From contig CALLZZ010000038.1 in NCBI GenBank assembly GCA_937858235.1, positions 1 through 5,609 on the forward strand: a stretch of DNA of 5,609 nt, read 5' to 3'. This document shows positions 1 through 4,516 of the stretch, piece by piece (within the stretch, counting starts at the first letter, position 1; each line of letters opens with the position of its first letter). The translations under genes were made by a program, and so were the position numbers. The notes beneath the pieces are model-generated. The model had not been told where the DNA came from and did no database searches. It saw only the letters and a list, made by a program, of their open reading frames with translations. The DNA is from an uncultured Clostridia bacterium (lineage in GTDB: Bacteria > Bacillota > Clostridia > Oscillospirales > Oscillospiraceae).

Positions 1-1
1 C

Positions 2-76
2 CTTGGAACCGTGGGAAAAACAGAAATCAATAAAGTGTATGATGAAGCCGTGACCGAAATGATACAAGCCGACTGA
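2..76 (+). CDS. C-terminal fragment of an unidentified protein, cut by the window edge
   Basis: An open frame enters from the left edge and ends at TGA 74-76, giving 24 residues that finish in EAVTEMIQAD. The piece is hydrophilic and probably helical, and too short for family assignment. The reading is supported by position: the stop lies about 50 bases before a strong intrinsic terminator on the same strand, as expected for the last gene of a transcription unit. It may be the flanking host gene or the last gene of a neighbouring module. The frame is open only over a short distance, so the coding call is moderate and no function is proposed. Confidence 0.5.
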   Translation, partial: LGTVGKTEINKVYDEAVTEMIQAD

Positions 77-127
77 TTTCCGCAGACGGCTCTTTTGTTA
101 CATAATATCAAAAATGATGAAAACAGT

Positions 128-165
128 AGCTCCTGACCACCGATGCGGTGTGCAGGAGCTTTTTT
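128..165 (+). terminator. Strong Rho-independent terminator
   Basis: AGCTCCTG (128-135) pairs perfectly with CAGGAGCT (153-160). Inside this, CACCG (138-142) pairs with CGGTG (146-150) around an ATG loop, separated from the outer stem by a two-base mismatch on each side. The stem runs straight into a six-T tract (160-165). This is a textbook intrinsic terminator for the gene ending at 76, and it insulates the recombinase operon from upstream transcription. Confidence 0.88.
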
Positions 166-255
166 CATTTCCAGTTGCTGATTCAAGTCCAAGTTCTGCT
201 GCTCAGCGGCATCTTCCAGGCGTGGTGCAAGTCTGGCAGTTTTTCTTAACTGTTG

Positions 256-314
256 AACGATGTGTCTTTGATTTCGTTTAATTCCTTAACGAAGGGTTAT
301 TCTGTAACGATGTG
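256..314 (+). repeat. Direct repeat AACGATGTG, two copies 50 bp apart
   Basis: AACGATGTG occurs at 256-264 and again at 306-314, exactly 50 bases apart. The shared AACGA core also appears as TCGTT/AACGA at 274-278, 289-293 and 326-330. The repeats sit in the leader of the recombinase operon and could be binding sites for a regulator or for the recombinase. This role is inference. Confidence 0.5.
273..293. repeat. Inverted repeat TTCGTT / AACGAA
   Basis: TTCGTT (273-278) is the reverse complement of AACGAA (288-293), with a nine-base spacer. No T-tract follows, so it is not an intrinsic terminator. An operator or recombinase half-site arrangement is possible. Confidence 0.45.
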
Positions 315-334
315 CAAAGCATAAATCGTTATGC
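305..334. repeat. Overlapping inverted repeats TAACGAT/ATCGTTA and GCATAA/TTATGC
   Basis: TAACGAT (305-311) is perfectly complementary to ATCGTTA (325-331). A second, tighter palindrome, GCATAA (319-324) with TTATGC (329-334), has a four-base centre. The two share the right arm, so they are mutually exclusive hairpins or overlapping dyad binding sites. No U-tract follows, which argues against a terminator. Confidence 0.5.
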
Positions 335-374
335 GTGTTCACAATAAGTTATCCCTTTAGAATCGCCAGTTTCC

Positions 375-403
375 TTGACTTTCAGGGCATTCAGAGTGAT
401 AGA
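375..403 (+). promoter_or_regulatory. Weak candidate promoter for the recombinase operon
   Basis: TTGACT (375-380) matches the sigma-A -35 consensus at five of six positions. Seventeen bases downstream, GATAGA (398-403) is a poor -10 match. It is the best placed candidate upstream of the first gene start at 436, but the weak -10 keeps confidence low. A low-level or activator-dependent promoter would be in keeping with a recombinase gene. Confidence 0.3.
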
Positions 404-435
404 TGTCATACTGAAAATGAAAGGAGTGAGTGAAC

Positions 436-627
436 TTGCTAACGAAAGAAGTTGAATACAGGGTGTGCAAATGGCTGCTTGCCAATCTGGAACGTGATGG
501 CGTTATTGATTCCGGGGAGACACAGCTTGCTTTGAAGAAATTGCAGGAACATTTCGAGCCACCATTTCTTGAGGTTGATGTGGCGGACGGGGAAATTGGA
601 GACGGGGTGAATGTAATTGAAAGATAG
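436..627 (+). CDS. Small SHOCT-like protein preceding the serine recombinase
   Basis: This encodes a 63-residue protein that begins LTKEVEYRVCKWLLANL and continues through a DGVID turn and a second helix (roughly 28-40) to a FLEVDV tail. The pattern 'K-E-x-Y-R-V ... L ... G-x-I ... F ... x-x-E-V' is one I recognise from SHOCT-type small proteins encoded just upstream of serine recombinases in Clostridia elements; their molecular role is not established. Start choice: AAAGGAG at 420-426 lies nine bases before TTG 436 but only three before the alternative GTG 430, so TTG 436 is preferred. The 3' end overlaps the recombinase start by 11 bases, implying translational coupling. The acidic tail (DVADGEIGDG) is partly dictated by the recombinase ribosome binding site embedded there. 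Confidence 0.72.
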   Translation: MLTKEVEYRVCKWLLANLERDGVIDSGETQLALKKLQEHFEPPFLEVDVADGEIGDGVNVIER

Positions 628-2047
628 AGTAGTTACACGTATCAATGCTGTCCCGCGCCCGGCGACGATGAAAGAAGCGGAAAAGGCAGTACAGCGCGTG
701 GCGGCCTACGTAAGAGTATCGACCGACCATGAAGATCAGGAATCGAGCCTCGCCGCGCAGACTGATTATTACAGAAAGAAAATACTGCAGCATGCCGGAT
801 GGGAGTTCGTGGAGGTGTTTGTAGACGACGGGATTTCCGGACTGAGCACGAACAGGCGCGAGGGCTTCAACAGAATGGTGGACGCCTGCCTGAACGGTGA
901 CATCGATCTGGTACTGACAAAGTCCATATCGAGGTTTGCACGGAACACCGTGGATACGGTCACCATCATCCGCAAGCTGAAGGAAAAAGGAATCGGCGTT
1001 TACTTTGAGAAAGAGAACATTTTCACTCTGGATTCCAAGGGTGAATTTTTACTGACCATCATGTCCTCCCTCGCCCAGGAGGAATCACGGTCGATTTCGG
1101 AGAACGTCAAATGGGGACAGAGAAAGAGGTTCGCCGATGGAAAGATGAGCCTTGCTTACGGCCGTTTCCTTGGCTACGACAAGGGCGATGAAAAATACAC
1201 GATGGTGGTCAACGAGGAACAGGCTGATGAGGTCCGGAGGATATTCTTCCTCTTCCTGCAGGGCTACGCATCCCCGCAGATTGCCAGAATCATGCAGAAC
1301 GAAGGCGCTGACACGCCGAACGCTGAAAACGGGAAATGGTGGAGTTCCACCGTCCGCAGCATATTATCAAATGAAAAGTACAAGGGCGACAGCAGACTTC
1401 AAAAAAGCTTTACAGTCAATTACCTGACCAAGAAGGTAAAGAAAAACGAAGGCGAACTGCCGCAGTATTATGTTAGAGAAGACCACGAGGCGATTATCTC
1501 CCCGTGGCTTTTTGATTATGTGCAGGAGCGTATGAAGGAGCGCAGCTTTGAAAACAATCAGCGGTATTCCGGCGTGACTGTGCTTTCCAGCAAGCTCATC
1601 TGCGGGAAATGTGGCGGAACATTTACACCGCGTCCGTGGCATTCAAACGATGAGTACCGGAAAATCATATGGCAGTGCCGGAACAGGTGGAGAAAGGAAG
1701 CGCGGTGCAAAACGCATAACGTGGCGGACAAGGCGCTCCATTATGTGATTCACGATACGGCGAGGGACATTGCGCTTGAGCGGAAGCTGGCAGATGTGCT
1801 GACGGATATTCTCGTCGGCATCATTCCGGCAGACAGGATTCCGGGCGTAAGGGAGTGGATTAAGAAACTGAAGAAGCGGGATATATCCCGGATGCTTTCG
1901 GATGAAGAGGATCTGGCGCTTACCATCAAGCAGATAACCGTACTGCCGGACAAGATGCTGCGGTTCTGCTTAATCGATGGGAGTACACGCGAAAAGCCAA
2001 TCCCGACATATGACAGAAAAAGGAATGAGGTATTTTATGATGAATGA
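617..2047 (+). CDS. Serine recombinase (resolvase/integrase family) with zinc ribbon
   Basis: This is a 476-residue site-specific serine recombinase that likely integrates and excises the element. The catalytic domain covers about residues 28-170: AAYVRVST places the nucleophile at Ser35, and TKSISRFARN (101-110) supplies the conserved arginines of the active site. The Recombinase DNA-binding domain follows at about 180-290 (GRFLGYDKGD, YASPQIARIMQ, WWSSTVRSILSNEKYKGD). A zinc ribbon spans about 326-370 with Cys329, Cys332, Cys354 and Cys364. The C-terminal region is short, with no long coiled coil visible, so this is a medium-size member, shorter than TnpX-type proteins of about 700 residues. 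The start is TTG 617, supported by GGGGTG (604-609) seven bases upstream; the ATG at 668 has no such site. It overlaps both neighbours, so the three genes form one operon. No truncation or frameshift is visible. Confidence 0.95.
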   Translation: MKDRVVTRINAVPRPATMKEAEKAVQRVAAYVRVSTDHEDQESSLAAQTDYYRKKILQHAGWEFVEVFVDDGISGLSTNRREGFNRMVDACLNGDIDLVLTKSISRFARNTVDTVTIIRKLKEKGIGVYFEKENIFTLDSKGEFLLTIMSSLAQEESRSISENVKWGQRKRFADGKMSLAYGRFLGYDKGDEKYTMVVNEEQADEVRRIFFLFLQGYASPQIARIMQNEGADTPNAENGKWWSSTVRSILSNEKYKGDSRLQKSFTVNYLTKKVKKNEGELPQYYVREDHEAIISPWLFDYVQERMKERSFENNQRYSGVTVLSSKLICGKCGGTFTPRPWHSNDEYRKIIWQCRNRWRKEARCKTHNVADKALHYVIHDTARDIALERKLADVLTDILVGIIPADRIPGVREWIKKLKKRDISRMLSDEEDLALTIKQITVLPDKMLRFCLIDGSTREKPIPTYDRKRNEVFYDE

Positions 2048-2468
2048 AGCGCAGAAAGATAAAATAGAGAGAATGCGGAAAAAAGGCGTCGGATACGGAG
2101 AAATATCGAAGGAACTCGGCCTTAACCGCGAAACTGTAAAATCATACTGCAGGCGGCACGGTTTTGCCGGAATAGCAAAGAAGGAAGCACAGGCCGGCAC
2201 ATACAATGATGTGAAACTATCGCATTGCAGGAACTGCGGAGCGCCGATCGAGCAGAATCCGAAGCGGAAACAGAAAATATTCTGCTGTGATAAGTGCCGC
2301 AGGAAATGGTGGAGCAAAAACCGGAACCAGATCAACCGGAAAGCAAACTACGAGTTTATCTGCGCATGCTGCGGGAAAAAGTTCACAGCCTATGGAAATC
2401 GGAACAGAAAGTACTGCTGCTTTGACTGCTATATCAGGGATCGGTTCGGAACCGAACGGGTTGAATGA
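2037..2468 (+). CDS. Sigma-70-region-4-like HTH protein with two zinc ribbons
   Basis: This is a 143-residue putative DNA-binding regulator. Residues about 8-41 form a sigma-like helix-turn-helix (GYGEISKELGLNRETVKSYC). Two CxxC...CxxC knuckles follow: Cys64/Cys67 with Cys84/Cys87, and Cys109/Cys112 with Cys128/Cys131, both embedded in Arg/Lys-rich sequence. The frame is open from an ATG at 1977, but GAGG (2027-2030) sits six bases before ATG 2037 and nine before ATG 2040, and homology-like sequence begins only there. The gene overlaps the recombinase stop by 11 bases, so it is coupled to it. Proteins of this design accompany serine recombinases in Clostridia elements and are often named sigma-factor-like. 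Promoter control or help with recombination directionality are both possible. The function is inferred. Confidence 0.82.
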   Translation: MMNEAQKDKIERMRKKGVGYGEISKELGLNRETVKSYCRRHGFAGIAKKEAQAGTYNDVKLSHCRNCGAPIEQNPKRKQKIFCCDKCRRKWWSKNRNQINRKANYEFICACCGKKFTAYGNRNRKYCCFDCYIRDRFGTERVE

Positions 2469-2523
2469 AATGCCGCTTGATACCAACAAATGCCATGAAA
2501 TGACTAAAAAACAGACGCAGATG

Positions 2524-2532
2524 TGTTATAAT
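2524..2532 (+). promoter_or_regulatory. Extended -10 promoter for the HTH gene at 2578
   Basis: TG at 2524-2525, one base, then TATAAT at 2527-2532 gives a perfect extended -10 element (TGnTATAAT). No convincing -35 is present at 16-18 bases, which extended -10 promoters tolerate. Predicted transcription begins near 2539, leaving a leader of about 40 bases before the ATG at 2578. It lies between the mobility operon and the cargo, so it marks the start of a new transcription unit. Confidence 0.68.
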
Positions 2533-2577
2533 GGGTTACAATAGAATTAGTGTGATTTCTGAGATTGGGAGGCGGGC

Positions 2578-2772
2578 ATGAAAGACAAACTGGATGATGG
2601 TTACATTAGTCTTGAAGATGCTGCAACATACTTGAATATAAAACCCGGCACTCTGCGAAAATGGATAAAGAAAAAGCCGGACTTGCCAGCGCACCAGATC
2701 GGTAAGCTCTGGAAGTTCAAGTGCTCGGAGCTCGATGAGTGGGTCAACAGCGGCAAGAGTGCAATAGAATAA
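2578..2772 (+). CDS. MerR/excisionase-type helix-turn-helix DNA-binding protein
   Basis: This is a 64-residue single-domain protein. YISLEDAATYLNIKPGTLRKWIKK (residues 9-32) is a winged HTH of the excisionase/HTH_17 type. It is followed by the characteristic wing HQIGKLWKFKCSELDEWV (39-56), where the G-(K/R)-x-W-(K/R)-F strand precedes the final helix. The start ATG has GGGAGG (2567-2572) five bases upstream. Family members act as recombination directionality factors (Xis) or as small transcription regulators in front of restriction-modification and other defence genes. Both fit here: a recombinase lies upstream and nuclease genes lie downstream. Having its own promoter, rather than being in the recombinase operon, tilts me towards regulation of the cargo. 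The family call is firm; the role is inferred. Confidence 0.85.
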   Translation: MKDKLDDGYISLEDAATYLNIKPGTLRKWIKKKPDLPAHQIGKLWKFKCSELDEWVNSGKSAIE

Positions 2773-2887
2773 AATGATGTAGAAAAGCGAATTATAAACC
2801 ACTAAAATAATAGCGGAGAACAGTAAATAATTAATAACAGCCGTGTGGATGAATACATGAAGAAAGCTCGGCGAGGAGGTGTCGTCT

Positions 2888-3370
2888 ATGCGCAGAATCG
2901 AGCGGCAGTTCGGAAAGGTTTCTGAAAAAACCAGGAAGAACATGCAGAAGATTCGTAGCAAAGATACCAGCATTGAAATCTTGCTTCGGAAGCGCTTATG
3001 GCACGATGGTTACCGCTATCGAAAGAACTATAGTAAACTTCCGGGTTCTCCAGACATAGCGATAACAAAACAGAAGATAGCAATTTTTTGTGACAGTGAG
3101 TTCTTTCATGGAAAAGATTGGGATAAACTGAAAGAACGGCTTTCGCACGGGAAGAATCCGGATTATTGGATCCGTCACATTGAAGAAAATATGGAACGCG
3201 ACAAAAAGGTTGATCAGGAATTAGCATCTCTTGATTGGACTGTAATACGGTTCTGGGGAAAAGACATAAAAAAGGATTTAAATGGTTGTGTAAAAGTTAT
3301 AGAAGAAACGATATTTGAAAAAACGATTGTATCTGCCGAGGATGTTTATTCGACGGATGAGGAAACATAG
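2888..3370 (+). CDS. Vsr-type very short patch repair / mismatch endonuclease homologue
   Basis: This is a 160-residue protein of the Vsr family (PD-(D/E)XK fold). Classical Vsr nicks DNA 5' of the T in T:G mismatches left by deamination of 5-methylcytosine. Family signatures in order: SEKTRKNMQKIRSKDTSIE (12-30, with Glu30), LPGSPD (51-56, Asp56), IAIFCDSEFFHG (64-75, Asp69 and His74), ENMERD (100-105, Asp105) and DWTVIRFW (116-123). Compared with E. coli Vsr, as I recall its sequence, the His of THGCFWHHHHC is replaced by Asp69. The Cys/His-rich zinc cluster is missing, and an aromatic pair (Phe72-Phe73) remains where the intercalating residues lie. Length is normal. Start: GAGGAGG (2873-2879) is eight bases before ATG 2888, while the in-frame GTG 2879 overlaps that site. 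Vsr genes usually neighbour a cytosine methyltransferase; none is visible. It could act as a defence nickase instead. Confidence 0.85.
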   Translation: MRRIERQFGKVSEKTRKNMQKIRSKDTSIEILLRKRLWHDGYRYRKNYSKLPGSPDIAITKQKIAIFCDSEFFHGKDWDKLKERLSHGKNPDYWIRHIEENMERDKKVDQELASLDWTVIRFWGKDIKKDLNGCVKVIEETIFEKTIVSAEDVYSTDEET

Positions 3371-3408
3371 TGTAAACGTTTCAAGTTTTATTTTTTTTGA
3401 GATATAGT

Positions 3409-3424
3409 TACGCTTATAAGCGTA
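3409..3424. repeat. Perfect 16-bp palindrome TACGCTTATAAGCGTA, operator candidate
   Basis: The sequence equals its own reverse complement over all 16 bases and has no loop. A second dyad, CGTATACG (3421-3428), overlaps its right end. A loop-less palindrome suits a dimeric repressor or restriction-type control protein better than an RNA hairpin. It sits about 90 bases upstream of the -35 box of the promoter for the 3570 gene. Confidence 0.55.
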
Positions 3425-3462
3425 TACGTAAAAAAGATGGGATATATACAAGCACAAAAAAC

Positions 3463-3489
3463 AGATAATATGGGACGCTAGATAATATG
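3463..3489 (+). repeat. Tandem direct repeat AGATAATATG, two copies at 17-bp spacing
   Basis: AGATAATATG occurs at 3463-3472 and 3480-3489, separated by GGACGCT. The second copy ends 21 bases before the -35 box at 3511. This is a typical place for an activator or regulator binding site; the binding protein is unknown, though the small HTH protein encoded at 2578 is a candidate. Confidence 0.55.
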
Positions 3490-3510
3490 CAAAAAAGTGT
3501 AATTTGTATA

Positions 3511-3539
3511 TTGCCTTTCACTCTTCGCCGTGATATAAT
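3511..3539 (+). promoter_or_regulatory. Sigma-A promoter with extended -10 for the nuclease/ParB operon
   Basis: TTGCCT (3511-3516) lies 17 bases before a perfect TATAAT (3534-3539), which is preceded by TGA at 3531-3533 to give the extended -10 TGnTATAAT. Transcription should begin near 3546, leaving a leader of only about 24 bases before ATG 3570. This is the best promoter in the window and shows that the two downstream genes can be expressed independently of the vsr-like gene. Confidence 0.8.
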
Positions 3540-3569
3540 TAACACATCACAACGATGGAGGGTTCAGAA

Positions 3570-4499
3570 ATGGCTGTTAACAATGTACAAAAGCTGTCCT
3601 ACGAGGAACTGTTCAATTCGACAACGATGTTTTATATCAATAAGGGCTGCGAGAAGTCAATTAAGGATATGATCGATACGCAGACTGCGGACATTCTCGT
3701 CGGATTGAAAACGATTACCAGCAAGGAAACATTGAAACAATATATTATCGATCACAAGGACGCGTTGGATCGCCTTACATCCGTTATGGAGATTTCTGAG
3801 GAGAGGTTCAAACGCATGGTTTCTATGATACGGAAAGACCGTGGATTTGTTTTCGGCACAGAATGGGGGCTGAGTAAGATCCGTTCAGCAATGATGGAAA
3901 GCCCGGTAATGATGGAAAGTATCTTGAACCTTATATGGAATGGGAAGAACGATCCTAATATGCAGGCCTGCATCCCGGCATTCTATTTGGAAAATATGTC
4001 TATGGATGCCAATACACTCGCAAAAATAAAGGATGAAGACAGTGTTCGCCAGCTTGTGAAGCGTAGCTTGGAAGGCACATACAGCAATATGATAGGTGAT
4101 GCGGTTCTTGCTGATGTAGAAAACGAACTGAAACGTGTCTGTGCTAAATATGGCTTGGAGTATCAGAAAAATGTGCGCGTGCCTAAACTCGACCGGGCCG
4201 TCAGCTTCGTCATAGAATCTCCAAATAAGCCGAAACTTATCTTTGACGTTTCGTACAGCGTAACTACTTCGAGTAGTCAGGGTAGCAAAAAGACAGCGGC
4301 AAGGAAAACAGAGGAAGTCATAAAATCAGAACGTGCTTCTGGTAATAATATCATCTATGTGAACTTTCTGGATGGGGCTGGCTGGATTGGCAGGCAGGCA
4401 GATTTGAAAGAGATCCATAGGTGTTCGGACTATGTTTTGAATTTTAAGAATATGGGGCTATTGGAAGATATTATAGATGCCCACATCGACGAATTATAA
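3570..4499 (+). CDS. DpnII-like type II restriction endonuclease-fold protein
   Basis: This is a 309-residue, probably cytoplasmic protein with no signal peptide or membrane segment. The first 165 residues are helical, including an MMESPVMMESILNLIWNG stretch (108-125). The C-terminal half resembles DpnII/MboI-family endonucleases (GATC cutters) in the order of its blocks: a helix GDAVLADVENELKRVCAKYG (176-195), KLDRAVSFVIES (206-217), KLIFDVSYS (222-230), GSK (238-240), IIYVNFLDGAGW (261-272) and SDYVLNFKNMGLLEDII (286-302). The expected nuclease core is altered: Asp208 is followed by FDVS (Asp226-Ser228) where an acidic-x-Lys/Asn motif would be expected, so activity and specificity are uncertain. 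Start: GGAGGG (3557-3562) is seven bases before ATG 3570; the upstream ATG 3555 overlaps that site. It is co-transcribed with the ParB-like gene 17 bases downstream. The restriction fold is a recognition by eye; the GATC target is unproven. Confidence 0.62.
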   Translation: MAVNNVQKLSYEELFNSTTMFYINKGCEKSIKDMIDTQTADILVGLKTITSKETLKQYIIDHKDALDRLTSVMEISEERFKRMVSMIRKDRGFVFGTEWGLSKIRSAMMESPVMMESILNLIWNGKNDPNMQACIPAFYLENMSMDANTLAKIKDEDSVRQLVKRSLEGTYSNMIGDAVLADVENELKRVCAKYGLEYQKNVRVPKLDRAVSFVIESPNKPKLIFDVSYSVTTSSSQGSKKTAARKTEEVIKSERASGNNIIYVNFLDGAGWIGRQADLKEIHRCSDYVLNFKNMGLLEDIIDAHIDEL

Positions 4500-4516
4500 C
4501 TGCGGAGGAATTAAAG

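Larger units (their letters stand above)
166..429. other. Non-coding leader of the recombinase operon, candidate attachment/control region
   Basis: No credible gene is present between the terminator and the first recombinase-operon gene. The stretch holds several AACGA/TCGTT motifs (256-260, 274-278, 289-293, 306-310, 326-330), two inverted repeats and one weak sigma-A-like promoter, listed separately. In elements mobilised by serine recombinases the recombinase module usually lies at one end, close to the attachment site. An element end somewhere in this stretch is therefore plausible, but I cannot place the crossover without the other junction. Confidence 0.4.
3371..3569. other. AT-rich regulatory intergenic region before the nuclease/ParB operon
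   Basis: There is no gene in these 199 bases. From left to right it holds a weak GAAAC (3362-3366) / GTTTC (3378-3382) hairpin followed by a T-rich run (3386-3398), possibly a poor terminator for the vsr-like gene. Next come a 16-bp palindrome, a tandem direct repeat and a sigma-A promoter, each listed separately. This density of symmetric elements suggests controlled expression of the downstream operon. Confidence 0.5.

Noticed and set aside
1152..1427. Short frames on both strands inside the recombinase gene
   Set aside because: The recombinase frame is intact with all family motifs. The other frames show no independent start signals or motifs and are shadows.
1977..2036. Upstream extension of the HTH/zinc-ribbon gene to ATG 1977
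   Set aside because: The extra 20 residues are encoded inside the recombinase gene and show no family resemblance. GAGG at 2027-2030 fits ATG 2037 or 2040 instead.
2879..2887. GTG 2879 as start of the vsr-like gene
   Set aside because: The GTG overlaps the GAGGAGG ribosome binding site, so it cannot use it. ATG 2888 has ideal spacing.
2536..2973. Minus-strand open frame of 145 codons spanning the HTH gene
   Set aside because: It covers the complement of the HTH gene, the intergenic region and the start of the vsr-like gene, giving a spurious Phe/Leu/Ile-rich product. The plus-strand genes are supported by family motifs.
3361..3398. Intrinsic terminator after the vsr-like gene
   Set aside because: The GAAAC/GTTTC stem has only five pairs, an 11-base loop and four bases before the T-rich run. 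This is too weak to list as a terminator, though a poor one is possible.
3487..3672. Plus-strand 61-codon frame before and into the DpnII-like gene
   Set aside because: It runs through the promoter and overlaps the start of the real gene in another frame. It has no ribosome binding site or recognisable sequence.
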